Shown one piece after another: positions 52,561 to 61,209 of a stretch of 64,000 nt of DNA; position 1 is the stretch's first letter; each line of letters opens with the position of its first letter. This DNA is from Burkholderiales bacterium PBB6 (GTDB taxonomy: Bacteria; Pseudomonadota; Gammaproteobacteria; Burkholderiales; Burkholderiaceae_C). The stretch is from NCBI GenBank assembly GCA_002255925.1, contig NKIH01000001.1, forward strand, positions 372,001 to 436,000, in the 5' to 3' direction. The notes beneath the pieces were generated by a model. That model worked only from the letters and a program-made list of their open reading frames with translations. It ran no database searches and was not told the DNA's origin. The translations under genes were made by a program, and so were the position numbers.

Positions 52561-54552
52561 TCACACCGGCCCCGGCCTTTTTGACCAGCTCGGCAGACGG
52601 GCTTGGGGCAGCAATTCCTGCACCGCCCGGGTGGCCTGGTCCATTGCGCCGTGGGCATAGGCATAGGCGCCCGCATCGGCATTCGCGATGGCCACCCGGC
52701 CCCAGCCGCGTCGGGCCGTGGTGCAGGGCAGCGGGCCTTGCGGCCAGCAACGGTCCCAGGGGCGCATGTATTCGTACGCATAGCCATGCGCCCAGCGGTT
52801 GATGGTGATGGCCTCGATGTCGCGCCCGGCCTCGAAGCCGAAGTCGCCCAGCCCGGACTGCAGCAGCCGCGTGGTCTCTTGGGCCAGTTCGTCAAAAGAC
52901 CAACCGGTGAGCAGCGCACGGCCGCGCGCGGCCTGCTCACGCGGGGCCAGGGCTGGTTCCTGAGGTGCCGGCAGCACCACCTTCGACAGGTGCAGCAAGA
53001 TGGGTTGATCAGGGTGCTCGGGCGGGCCGAGCGAGCCCATGCGCACCGGAAAGTCGAGCGCCGCCTCGCGCCAGAAACTGTCGACCGGTTGCAGGCCGCT
53101 GATGCCTGCGCGGTGGAAGGCGCGCCAGTTGTTCAGCAGCACGGTGCCGTACAGCAGTGGCACCTTGACCTGGTCGTTCAGCGCCGCCACCTGGGTGGCC
53201 GGCAGCTCGTCGGTCAGCCGTGCCACCACGCGGTGCCAGCAGGCCAGCAGCACCTGCCGGGCGCGTGCCACGCGCAGCTGGCCGTGGCTGTCGAGGTAGC
53301 GCACTTCCACCAGCTGTGCTTCGCCCGGCGGCCCGAGGTGGCGCAGGTGCACGGCAGTGGCGCGCAGGCGCAGCCGCACCGGGGCATCGGGGCGGTCGAG
53401 GGCGGCGTGCTGCACCCGGCCTTCGGCCAGGCTGATCATGTCGCTGCCCGGCATGGCCTCCGGGATCAGCTGGCGCAGCAGCGCCCGGGCCACGCCACCA
53501 TTGCCGTCGGGGAAGTGGAAGACGTAGGGGTCTTGCCCCTGGTGCAGCAGCCGTCCGCTGGGCGACAGCCGCGTGTCCATCGATGCGCCCAGCCCCAGCC
53601 CGCTGAAGCCGGGCAGGCCGGCGGCCCAGGCGTCCAGCGCGCTGGTGGCGTCGATGCCCGCGCCGAAGTAGCCCTCGGTGTCGGCCTGCAGCCAGCGCAG
53701 GGCCTGCGCGCCGAGCTGCCAGTGGCGCTGGTAGAACTGGCGGCAGGTGAGCCGCGTGAGCAAGTCGCGCCGCGCAGCAGGCGGCATGCCGCGCGGCAGC
53801 ACATCCGCCGCTGGCTCGGCCAGCAGCCGGGCCAGTTGCCGCTGCGCGTCGGGTGGCAGCGGCGTGCGGGCCAGCCAGCTGGCCGGCGCTTCGCCGGGCT
53901 GGCGCAGCACCACCGCTGATCGGCCCCAGGTGCGCGCATCAAACACCAGGGCGCGACTGTTCAGGCCGTGCCGCTCATGCCAGCCGTGGTCGAAGAACTG
54001 CGTGTTGAAGCGGGGCCAGTCCACGCCGATGTCTTGCAGCACCTGCTGGACGGCCGGCGAGAACAGGCTGGGGTTGTCGAGCGACTGCGAGCCGCCATAG
54101 CCCACCAGCCGCTGGCCGTTGCGGGCGATGAATTCGTTGCGCCGGGCATGGCCGCCCACGTCGTCGAGTGCATCGAGCAGCAGCATGCGCACCGGCCGGC
54201 CGGCGTGCTTGGCGCAATGTTTGGCGTAAAGGTGCGCACCACACAAGCCACTCAGGCCCGCGCCCACCACCAGCAGGTCTTCCACGCCCTCGTCACGCTC
54301 AGCAGGCGCTTCACTGATATCGCCGGCGCGGTCACGCCAGGCGTGGGCCGCGGCGTTCACGGCGTCGGTCTGGCCCTGCAGGCCGGTGCGCAGGGCGGGG
54401 TCGGGCAGCTCGCTTCCGGGCGTGGCCGCGGCGGCTAAGCTGGCCGTGCCGCCCAGGCCGAGGGCCACGCCGTTCAGGAAATCGCGTCGGGTGATGGTGG
54501 CGGCGGGGGCCGCCTCAGGCAAGAGCTGCGGGCGGCCGGGTGAGCGTGACAT
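52561..54552 (-). CDS. Tat-exported FAD/NAD(P)-binding oxidoreductase
   Basis: A 663-residue flavoprotein. The N-terminal TRRDFLNGVALGLGG is a Tat signal, followed by an FAD dinucleotide fold LLVVGAGLSGLCGAHLYA (GAGLSG 97-102) and DALDDVGGHARRNEF. The C-terminal region has RWAHGYAYEYMRPWD and an FAD-closing WGRVAIANADAGAYAYAHGAM. This belongs to the amine-oxidase-like NAD(P)/FAD superfamily (COG1233-like) of unknown substrate. The frame is open upstream, but ATG 54552 gives the Tat motif. Facing the DUF1800/1501 genes convergently, it may act on the same periplasmic material. Confidence 0.85.
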   Translation of the reverse strand: MSRSPGRPQLLPEAAPAATITRRDFLNGVALGLGGTASLAAAATPGSELPDPALRTGLQGQTDAVNAAAHAWRDRAGDISEAPAERDEGVEDLLVVGAGLSGLCGAHLYAKHCAKHAGRPVRMLLLDALDDVGGHARRNEFIARNGQRLVGYGGSQSLDNPSLFSPAVQQVLQDIGVDWPRFNTQFFDHGWHERHGLNSRALVFDARTWGRSAVVLRQPGEAPASWLARTPLPPDAQRQLARLLAEPAADVLPRGMPPAARRDLLTRLTCRQFYQRHWQLGAQALRWLQADTEGYFGAGIDATSALDAWAAGLPGFSGLGLGASMDTRLSPSGRLLHQGQDPYVFHFPDGNGGVARALLRQLIPEAMPGSDMISLAEGRVQHAALDRPDAPVRLRLRATAVHLRHLGPPGEAQLVEVRYLDSHGQLRVARARQVLLACWHRVVARLTDELPATQVAALNDQVKVPLLYGTVLLNNWRAFHRAGISGLQPVDSFWREAALDFPVRMGSLGPPEHPDQPILLHLSKVVLPAPQEPALAPREQAARGRALLTGWSFDELAQETTRLLQSGLGDFGFEAGRDIEAITINRWAHGYAYEYMRPWDRCWPQGPLPCTTARRGWGRVAIANADAGAYAYAHGAMDQATRAVQELLPQARLPSWSKRPGPV

Positions 54553-54640
54553 GCGGGCACTGCAGGATCTGCAGACGTGAAAGAGTGCGCCCATGTTCCC
54601 GCACCCGGTGCCCGGCGTGCAAGCGGAGCCGCACACCCCC

Positions 54641-54649
54641 TGCTAAACT
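54641..54649 (+). promoter_or_regulatory. Likely extended -10 element of the metXW operon
   Basis: TGC-TAAACT is an extended -10 (TGn plus a TATAAT-like hexamer) about 7-12 bases upstream of the predicted riboswitch start, so RNA would begin with the aptamer. No good -35 is at the proper distance. Confidence 0.4.
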
Positions 54650-54660
54650 TCGGGCCTGTA

Positions 54661-54713
54661 TGGCGCCGATTTGTTCCGGATTGCGGGCGCCTTAAAAATG
54701 CCGCTAAAGAGGG
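54661..54713 (+). ncRNA. SAM-II riboswitch
   Basis: The stretch matches the SAM-II (metA/metX leader) aptamer. A GGCGCC (54662-54667) pairs with GGCGCC (54686-54691); between them lie GATTTG, CCGGA and TTGCGG, and after them the A-rich TTAAAAATG, then CCGCTAAAGAGGG. The order and the conserved bases GATTT, CCG, ATTGC, GCGC, TAAA, ATG, GCTAAA and AGGG correspond to the Agrobacterium metA aptamer as I recall it. SAM-II binds S-adenosylmethionine and lowers expression of methionine-synthesis genes. It sits 75 bases upstream of metX. Confidence 0.85.
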
Positions 54714-54726
54714 ACATTCCGGCACG

Positions 54727-54775
54727 ACAGCCCGGTGTCCGACTCTTGAGTCCGGAGCTGGGCTTTGTTGTTTCT
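54727..54775 (+). terminator. Terminator-like hairpin behind the riboswitch
   Basis: AGCCC and GGGCT flank an inner stem TCC-GACT-CTTG-AGTC-GGA with one bulged base, followed by TTGTTGTTT. It lies between the SAM-II aptamer and the metX start, so SAM could act through transcription termination in addition to, or in place of, ribosome-site masking. Confidence 0.6.
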
Positions 54776-54787
54776 GGGGATGAATAC

Positions 54788-55930
54788 ATGGCTTCCGTCG
54801 GGTACGTGAAGGCGCAACAGATGAGGTTCGAGCAAGACCTGCCGCTGCAGAGCGGTGCGGTGCTGCGCGATTACTCACTGACAGTGGAAACCTATGGCAC
54901 CTTGAACGCCGACCGCAGCAATGCGGTGCTGGTGTGCCACGCCTTGAATGCCTCGCACCATGTGGCGGGCGTGTATGAAGGCCAGGCCCGCAGCGAAGGC
55001 TGGTGGGACAACCTGGTGGGCCCGGGCAAGCCGCTCGACACCGACCGCTTCTTCGTCATCGGCGTGAACAACCCGGGCTCATGTTTCGGCTCGACCGGCC
55101 CGATGGACACCAACCCGGCCACCGGCCAGCCCTATGGCGCCGATTTTCCGGTCGTCACGGTGGAAGACTGGGTGGATGCACAGGCCCGCGTGGTGGAGCG
55201 CTTGGGCATCACGCAGCTGGCTGCGGTGCTCGGCGGCAGCCTCGGCGGCATGCAGGCCCTGTGCTGGACGCTGCGCTACCCCGATCGCCTGCGCCACTGC
55301 GTGGCCGTGGCCACGGCGCCCAACCTGTCGGCCCAGAACATCGCCTTCAACGAGGTGGCGCGCCGCGCCATCGTCACCGACCCCGACTTCCACGGCGGGC
55401 ACTTCTATGCCCACGGCGTGGTGCCCAAGCGCGGCCTGCGCGTGGCCCGCATGATCGGCCACATCACCTACCTGAGCGACGACTCGATGGAGGCCAAGTT
55501 CGGCCGCGAGATGCGCGAGGGTGGCATTGGCTACAGCACCCAGGACATCGAGTTCCAGATCGAAAGCTACCTGCGCCACCAGGGCGACAAGTTCAGCGAG
55601 TACTTCGACGCCAACACCTACCTGCTGATCACCCGTGCGCTGGACTATTTCGACCCGGCCAAGCAGCACGGCGGTGACCTGACCCGGGCGTTCCAGGTGG
55701 CCCGCGACAAGAAGTTCCTGCTCGTGAGCTTCACCACCGACTGGCGGTTTTCACCGGCGCGCTCGCGCGAGATCGTCAAGGCGCTGGTCGACAACCGGGT
55801 GGACGTGAGCTACGCCGAGATCGACGCGCCGCATGGCCACGACGCCTTCCTGCTCGACGACCCGCGCTACCACGGCGTGATGCGGGCCTATTTCGACCGC
55901 ATTGCCGATGAGCCGGTGGTGACCGCATGA
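54788..55930 (+). CDS. metX: Homoserine O-acyltransferase
   Basis: A 380-residue alpha/beta-hydrolase-fold enzyme. The nucleophile S151 lies in [12 protein letters not shown], with [35 protein letters not shown] and [11 protein letters not shown] (catalytic Asp/His). It transfers an acyl group (acetyl or succinyl) to homoserine, the first committed step of methionine synthesis. The ATG at 54788 is chosen because the family starts at [18 protein letters not shown] aptamer and a terminator-like hairpin precede it. It overlaps metW by four bases (ATGA). Confidence 0.95.
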   Translation: MASVGYVKAQQMRFEQDLPLQSGAVLRDYSLTVETYGTLNADRSNAVLVCHALNASHHVAGVYEGQARSEGWWDNLVGPGKPLDTDRFFVIGVNNPGSCFGSTGPMDTNPATGQPYGADFPVVTVEDWVDAQARVVERLGITQLAAVLGGSLGGMQALCWTLRYPDRLRHCVAVATAPNLSAQNIAFNEVARRAIVTDPDFHGGHFYAHGVVPKRGLRVARMIGHITYLSDDSMEAKFGREMREGGIGYSTQDIEFQIESYLRHQGDKFSEYFDANTYLLITRALDYFDPAKQHGGDLTRAFQVARDKKFLLVSFTTDWRFSPARSREIVKALVDNRVDVSYAEIDAPHGHDAFLLDDPRYHGVMRAYFDRIADEPVVTA

Positions 55931-56514
55931 CGACCGACAACAAGAACCTGCAAGCCATCGCCGCGCTGGTGCCCGAAGGTGCGCGCGTGCTCGACCTGGG
56001 CTGCGGCACCGGCGAGTTGCTGGCCTACCTGAAGAACAAGCGCGGCTGCACCGGCTACGGCGTGGAAATCGACGACGCCAACCTGCTGGCCTGCGCCCGG
56101 CGCGGCGTCAACGTGATCCAGCTGAACCTGGAAGAAGGCCTGCAGCTCTTCGAGGACCACAGCTTCGATGTCGTGTTGCAACTGGAAACATTGCAGCACC
56201 TGCGCAATACCGAGCGCATGTTGCGCGAAACCGCCCGGGTCGGCCGCCTGGGCATCGTCAGCTTCCCCAACTTCGCGCATTGGCCGAACCGCCTGTCGGT
56301 GATCCGTGGCCGCATGCCGGTGACGCGCGCCCTGCCGTACCAGTGGTACGACACGCCCAACATCCGCGTGGGCACCTACACCGACTTCGACGTGCTGGCC
56401 CGCAAGAACGGGCTGAACATCCTCGACAGTTTTGGCTTGCAGGCGGGTGAGGTGGTGCGCACCTTCCCGAACCTCCGGGCCAGCGTGGCGGTGTTCAAGT
56501 TCGAGAAGGCCTGA
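55927..56514 (+). CDS. metW: MetW methyltransferase-fold protein
   Basis: A 195-residue class I methyltransferase-like protein with the SAM motif [15 protein letters not shown] (about residues 21-35), [11 protein letters not shown] and [18 protein letters not shown]. MetW is always paired with MetX in beta/gamma proteobacteria and is required for full MetX activity, rather than being a proven methyltransferase. The four-base overlap with metX supports coupled expression under the same riboswitch. Confidence 0.95.
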   Translation: MTTDNKNLQAIAALVPEGARVLDLGCGTGELLAYLKNKRGCTGYGVEIDDANLLACARRGVNVIQLNLEEGLQLFEDHSFDVVLQLETLQHLRNTERMLRETARVGRLGIVSFPNFAHWPNRLSVIRGRMPVTRALPYQWYDTPNIRVGTYTDFDVLARKNGLNILDSFGLQAGEVVRTFPNLRASVAVFKFEKA

Positions 56515-56667
56515 CGCCAGCATCAAGTTCGCGGGGCGGCGGTCGATAACCGCTGCAGGAGCCTCGTCGCTCCTCTCCGGGCTATCTGGCCCGCAAGGAA
56601 CCCGCGTGCTTGTCCCGTCCCCCTCCGCTCATCTGCTCAGCAGGCTGCCCAGCCCCGGGAGGTTGGC

Positions 56668-58425
56668 ATGCGCCTGATGTCCTTGTTCCGCCTCATCAAC
56701 TGGGTGCTGGCGCTGGTGGTGGCCGCCATGCTGTGGCGCCTGGCCGGCACCGACCTGGCCCAGTGGCGCCAGGCCGAGCAGGGCGTGCAGGCACTGCAGG
56801 ACTTGCAGCGTGGCCTGGGCCTGATGGAGATGATTTCCCGCGAGCGGGCGCCGTCGTTTGCGGTGCTGGGCGACATCGCGCCGTCCGACACATCGCCTCA
56901 ACTGACCCTCACCCGCGCCCGCCAGCGCACCGACCTGGCTTTCCAATCCCTGCAGCCCACGCCACCCGAGGTGCAGCGCGCGCGCCAGGTGGTGGAGGCC
57001 GTGCGCGAGTCGGTCGATGCCATGGCCATGCGCGGCCGCGTGGGTGATGACGCTGCCAAACAGGGCAACGACGTGGGCCGGCTGCGCGATGCGGTGTTGC
57101 TGATCACGCCGCTGGTGGATCAACGGGCTGCGGCCACCGGCACGGCGTTTCCGGCGCTGGCGTCTGATGTGAGCGCCGCGATGCTGGCCGCCGATCTGCG
57201 CGAGGAAGCGGGCGTGCTGGGCACCTGGCTGCGGCCGGCGCTGCTGCAGCAACGCCGACTGACCGAACACGAACTCACGCAGGTGCTGCAACTGCGTGGG
57301 CGCATCGAAGCCCGAAAGATTCTGCTCGACCGCCACCTGGGTGCGCACACCATGGGCCCGGCGGTGAGCGAGGTGCGCGAGCGGCTCGCGCTCGGCTACT
57401 TCGGCCGCACCCAGCTTGAGCTGCAGCGCGTGATCGACGCGGGCATGCGCGGCACCCCCTACGCCACCGACGTGACCCAGTTCGGCGACGCCTACGTGCC
57501 CGACATGGCGCCCTTGCTGGGCCTGCGCGACGCGGTGCTGGCCCAGGCGCTGAACCATGCGCGTGACACGCTCCAGCAGGCACAGACCTCACTGCAACTC
57601 GTGCTGGTGGCCACCGTGCTGGCAGCCCTGTTGCTGGTGGGCTCGATGGCCCTGGTGCACCACCGGGTGATGCGCCCGCTGGCGGCCACCGCCGTCACCA
57701 TCCAGGCGCTGGCTGACGGCGAGCCGGTGGCGGCCTGGCCGGTGGTGGAGCGCGACGATGAAATTGGTGCCGTGCTGGGGGCGGTGCGTGCGCTGCAGGC
57801 CAGCGAGGTGGCCCGCCGCGCGCTGGAGCAGGAACGGGCGGAATTGATCGAGCAGCTCAGCGAGTTGTCGAGCACCGATTCGCTGACCGGCTTGTTGAAC
57901 CGCCGGGCGTTTTTTGCAGCCGGTGAGCGTGAGCTGGTGAATGCCCACCGGCACACCATCGACACCGCCGCGCTGGTGATCGACATCGACCATTTCAAGC
58001 AGATCAACGACAGCTACGGCCACGCCGTGGGCGACCAGGCGCTGGTGGCCGTGGCGGGTGCGCTGCAGGGCCAGATGCGGCATGGTGACCTGGTGTCACG
58101 CCACGGCGGTGAAGAGTTCGTGGTGCTGCTGACCCACTGCGACCTGACCCAGGCCCGTGGCATTGCCGAGCGCCTGCGCCAGACCGTGGCCGGGCTGAAC
58201 ATTGCGACCCCGCTGGGCAGCGCCTTTGGCGTGACCATCAGCGTGGGGGTGGCCGCGCTGGACCTGCAGCAAGTGGCCCTGGACGACCTGGTGGCCCGCG
58301 CCGACCAGGCCATGTACCGCGCCAAGCGCAACGGCCGCAACCAGGTGGTGCTGGCCGAAGACCTGCATGACAACAGCCCCGGGCTGGATGAGCGTGAGCG
58401 GCGGCTGGCGCTGGTGGCGGGTTGA
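56668..58425 (+). CDS. Membrane diguanylate cyclase (GGDEF) with periplasmic sensor
   Basis: A 585-residue protein. Transmembrane helices at about 10-25 and 311-330 enclose a helical periplasmic sensor of about 280 residues resembling four-helix sensing domains. A HAMP-like stretch (about 332-390) and coil lead to the GGDEF domain: SSTDSLTGLLNRRAFF, DIDHFKQINDSYGH, and the active site GGEEF (480-484). The inhibitory I-site RHGD (471-474) is present five residues upstream of it. It makes c-di-GMP. A strong GGGAGG precedes the ATG at 56668. It could supply the PilZ fusion protein at 17378, though distance makes that speculative. Confidence 0.92.
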   Translation: MRLMSLFRLINWVLALVVAAMLWRLAGTDLAQWRQAEQGVQALQDLQRGLGLMEMISRERAPSFAVLGDIAPSDTSPQLTLTRARQRTDLAFQSLQPTPPEVQRARQVVEAVRESVDAMAMRGRVGDDAAKQGNDVGRLRDAVLLITPLVDQRAAATGTAFPALASDVSAAMLAADLREEAGVLGTWLRPALLQQRRLTEHELTQVLQLRGRIEARKILLDRHLGAHTMGPAVSEVRERLALGYFGRTQLELQRVIDAGMRGTPYATDVTQFGDAYVPDMAPLLGLRDAVLAQALNHARDTLQQAQTSLQLVLVATVLAALLLVGSMALVHHRVMRPLAATAVTIQALADGEPVAAWPVVERDDEIGAVLGAVRALQASEVARRALEQERAELIEQLSELSSTDSLTGLLNRRAFFAAGERELVNAHRHTIDTAALVIDIDHFKQINDSYGHAVGDQALVAVAGALQGQMRHGDLVSRHGGEEFVVLLTHCDLTQARGIAERLRQTVAGLNIATPLGSAFGVTISVGVAALDLQQVALDDLVARADQAMYRAKRNGRNQVVLAEDLHDNSPGLDERERRLALVAG

Positions 58426-58481
58426 ACTGGCGGGCTGACTTGGCGAGCTGACTTGGCTGGCTGGCCCGTTGCGGCAGGCCG

Positions 58482-59369
58482 TCAGCTGCTGGCTGGATCG
58501 TCCAGCACCTGCCCGCGCCTGGCCAGTCGGCCGGCCAGCTCACTCAGGCTGGCATAGGCCTCGCCCAGCGCCGCGTCTCGGGCGCTCATCGCTTGGCCTT
58601 GAGCCGCCAGCACCATCGCATCACCCCGCGCAGCCGGGCCCGTCAAGGCGCCCCGTGGCCCCAGGGCCTGCACATTGCTGCTGACCTGCGTGAGGAAACT
58701 CTGCGCCAGGCCCGGCACCCAGGCGGGCGGCACGCCCGTGCCCTGCCAAAGCTCAGTCGCCACCGCCTGCAAGACCGGCAGGAAGTTGCTCGCGAACACG
58801 GCGGCCCCGTGATACAGCGGCTTCTGGGCGGCCTGCAATTCGAAGCACCGGCCGCCGATCTGCTCGAACGCAACTTGAGCCCGCTGCAACGCTGCTGCCG
58901 TGCCTTCAAGCGCACACACCGTGCCGGGGAACTGCGCGCAGGCGCGGTCTGGATCGGCAAAGCTCAGGGCCGGGTGCGCACTGGCCACGTCCCAGCCCAG
59001 CGCCTGCAAAGGTGCCATCTCAGCCGAGGTCAAGAAGCCGCTGCAATGCCAGGCCTGCGCAGGTGCCCAGGCCTGAGTCTGGCTGAGCTCGGCCAGTTGC
59101 GCGGCGACGCTGGCGATCTGGGTGTCCGGCACAGCCAGCAGCCACACGTCGGCACGCGGCATTTGCGCCAGCGCCGTGCAGGCCGTGCCCGCGCCCAAGG
59201 CTTCAATGGCGGCCTGCGCATGCCCGGGCTGGCGCGCCAGCACCGCCTGCAATTGCGCCACGCCCGCATCCAGCCAGAGCCGGCTCAGGCTGCGTCCGAC
59301 CCGCCCGGGGCCCACCACGTTCAAGGTCCACATCGGGCGATTGTCAGGGGTGGTTGCAGTGGCAGGCAT
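58482..59369 (-). CDS. Rossmann-like DUF2520 protein
   Basis: A protein of about 295 residues. The N-terminal Rossmann fold has VVGPGRVGRSLSRLW, and the segment AVPDTQIASVA and HCSGFLTSAEMAPL fits the NADP-binding ketopantoate-reductase-like family with a DUF2520 C-terminal helical domain (QPKPLYHGAAVFASNFLPVL). Candidate starts are ATG 59369 and ATG 59333 (the second gives MWTLNVVGP, directly at the fold); neither has a clear ribosome site, and the first lies in a repeat-rich area. The substrate is unknown. Confidence 0.85.
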   Translation of the reverse strand: MPATATTPDNRPMWTLNVVGPGRVGRSLSRLWLDAGVAQLQAVLARQPGHAQAAIEALGAGTACTALAQMPRADVWLLAVPDTQIASVAAQLAELSQTQAWAPAQAWHCSGFLTSAEMAPLQALGWDVASAHPALSFADPDRACAQFPGTVCALEGTAAALQRAQVAFEQIGGRCFELQAAQKPLYHGAAVFASNFLPVLQAVATELWQGTGVPPAWVPGLAQSFLTQVSSNVQALGPRGALTGPAARGDAMVLAAQGQAMSARDAALGEAYASLSELAGRLARRGQVLDDPASS

Positions 59370-59376
59370 CAATGCG

Positions 59377-59422
59377 GCATCAAAGCGGCATGAACCCGGC
59401 ATGAACGCTGCATCAAAGCGGC
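59377..59422. repeat. 13-bp direct repeat pair near a gene junction
   Basis: GCATCAAAGCGGC occurs at 59377-59389 and 59410-59422, 33 bases apart, with GGCATGAAC repeated between them. The second copy covers the last codons and stop of the crotonase gene; the first lies just upstream of the DUF2520 gene. It looks like slipped duplication rather than a known element. Confidence 0.5.
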
Positions 59423-60249
59423 GCGGTGGGGCCCAGTGCCGCGTACTCGGCGGCCTGCTTCTTCTTCCATCCGCCGATGGCGCGCTCCATCTCGCCGATG
59501 TCGAAGATCGCGCTTTGCAGCAGTGTCATCTGCGCCAGCGCGTCGGCGGTGCCGTGGTCGCGGGCGTGGTTCAGGGCGAGCTTGCTGCCGGTGATGGCCA
59601 GCGGGCTCTTGCCGGCGATGTCGCGGGCCAGCGCCAGCGCGTGGGCTTCGAGTGCGGCCACGTCCGGCAGCACGGCGTTCACCAGCCCGGCGTCGAGCGC
59701 GCGCTGGGCCGGCAGTTTTTCGCCGGTGTAGGCCATCTGGCGCACCAGGCCTTGCGGGATGATCTTGGGCAGGCGTTGCAGCGAGCCCAGATCGGCCGCC
59801 ATGCCGACCGTGATCTCCTGGATGGTGAAGAAGGCATCGGCGCTGCACACGCGGATGTCGCAGGCGGCGGCCAGGTCAAGCGCGCCGCCGATGCAGCCCC
59901 CCTGCACCGCGCAGATCACCGGGAAGCGCGCTTCGTCGATCGCGGTGAAGCAGTCCATCAGGCGGCGCAGGCCGGTCTGGAAGGCCAGGCGCTTGCGGGC
60001 ATCGCTGGTATCGAGCATCGGCAGGCCGCCGGCAAACACCTCCAGCGCCATGCCGGCTGAAAAGTGCGGCCCGGTGGAGCTGATCACCAGCACGCGTGTA
60101 TCGCCGGCGTCGTCGAGCTCGCGCACCGCGTCGCGCAGCGCCGGGAAAAACGCCGGGTCCATGGTGTTCATGCGGTCCGGGCGGTTGAGCACCAGGCGGG
60201 CGATACCGGTGGCGGTGTCCAACTGCAGGTCGAAGGCGCGTGTCGTCAT
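59413..60249 (-). CDS. Crotonase-family delta3,5-delta2,4-dienoyl-CoA isomerase-like enzyme
   Basis: A 278-residue enoyl-CoA hydratase-superfamily enzyme. The oxyanion parts are HFSAGMALEVF and QGGCIGGALDLAAACD. Three acidic residues, D125, E145 and D153, keep the spacing (20 and 8) of the active residues in mammalian dienoyl-CoA isomerase, and GMAADLGSLQRLPKII is the hallmark of that branch rather than of classical hydratase. It would shift double bonds of polyunsaturated acyl-CoA in beta-oxidation. The ATG at 60249 follows GGAGAC. Assignment to the isomerase branch is by motif only. Confidence 0.9.
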   Translation of the reverse strand: MTTRAFDLQLDTATGIARLVLNRPDRMNTMDPAFFPALRDAVRELDDAGDTRVLVISSTGPHFSAGMALEVFAGGLPMLDTSDARKRLAFQTGLRRLMDCFTAIDEARFPVICAVQGGCIGGALDLAAACDIRVCSADAFFTIQEITVGMAADLGSLQRLPKIIPQGLVRQMAYTGEKLPAQRALDAGLVNAVLPDVAALEAHALALARDIAGKSPLAITGSKLALNHARDHGTADALAQMTLLQSAIFDIGEMERAIGGWKKKQAAEYAALGPTAPL

Positions 60250-60342
60250 GGGGTCTCCGGAATGATGTTTGTGGGGCGAAAGCCTACCGCGTTCCTTGGG
60301 GCCCGCCATCACGCAGGTGACAGCACCGCGTAGACTGCCGGG

Positions 60343-61197
60343 ATGGATCAGATCGTGACTGCCGATGGAGTGCGCCTGCAGGCGCGTGTGTGGCCGGCTT
60401 CGGCCAATGCGGAGCGGGTGCGTGGGCAGGTGCTGCTGGTGCATGGCCTGGGCGAACACGCCGGCCGCTATGAGCATGTGGCCCAGGCCTTGTGTGCCCA
60501 GGGCTGGCAGGTGGTGGCCTACGACCAGCGCGGCCATGGCCAGTCGGGTGGCGGACGGGGCGTGATCCCCGATCGCAACAGCCTGCTGCAAGACCTCGGC
60601 CGTGTGGTGGATGCGGTGCGTCCGCTGCAGCCCGGCCCGCTGGTGATGCTGGGCCACAGCCTGGGTGGCCTGGTGGCCGCGCGCTATGTGGCCGAGGGCC
60701 TCCATGTGAAGCCGGCGGCCTGGTGGCGCCCGGTGGATGCGCTGGTGCTGTCGTCGCCGGCCCTCGATGCCGGCATGAACCTGTTCCAGAAGTTGCTGGT
60801 GGCGGTGGGCTCCAGCCTGGTGCCGGGCCTGGCGCTGGGCAACGGCCTCAAGCCCTCGTGGATCTGCCGCGACCCCGCCGTGGTGGCCGCCTATGTGGCC
60901 GACCCGCTGGTCCATGACCGCATCTGCGGCCGACTCGCCAAGTTCATCGCCGATGCCGGCCCGGAAGTGCAGGGCATGGCGGCCTCGTGGCGCGTGCCCA
61001 CCTTGCTGATGTGGGGTGGCGCGGATCGTTGCGTGGCTCCGGCGGGCAGCGCGCGGTTTGCCGCTGCGGCGCCGGCGTCGGTGCAGGCGCAACCCTGGCC
61101 GGCCCTGGCGCACGAAATCTTCAATGAGCCGGAGCAGGCCGAGGTGCTGGCCGCGTTGAATGGCTGGCTGAACGCCCGCTACCCGGCAGCCCGCTGA
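60343..61197 (+). CDS. Alpha/beta hydrolase, monoacylglycerol lipase-like
   Basis: A 284-residue lipase-like enzyme. HGLGEHAGRYEHV (34-46) is the MGL/lysophospholipase signature, the nucleophile S106 is in LGHSLGGL, and the acid and histidine are in GGADRCVAP and ALAHEIFNEPE. No signal peptide is seen, so it is cytoplasmic. It would hydrolyse monoacylglycerols or lysophospholipids. It is divergent from the dienoyl-CoA isomerase-like gene with 93 bases between, consistent with a lipid-use context. Confidence 0.92.
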   Translation: MDQIVTADGVRLQARVWPASANAERVRGQVLLVHGLGEHAGRYEHVAQALCAQGWQVVAYDQRGHGQSGGGRGVIPDRNSLLQDLGRVVDAVRPLQPGPLVMLGHSLGGLVAARYVAEGLHVKPAAWWRPVDALVLSSPALDAGMNLFQKLLVAVGSSLVPGLALGNGLKPSWICRDPAVVAAYVADPLVHDRICGRLAKFIADAGPEVQGMAASWRVPTLLMWGGADRCVAPAGSARFAAAAPASVQAQPWPALAHEIFNEPEQAEVLAALNGWLNARYPAAR

Positions 61198-61209
61198 GCC
61201 AATGGCGGG

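Noticed and set aside
56515-56667. Two small hairpins (GCGGT-ACCGC and AGGAG-CTCCT) upstream of the diguanylate cyclase
   Set aside because: Considered as a GEMM or other riboswitch, but no aptamer consensus is present; the stems are only five bases.
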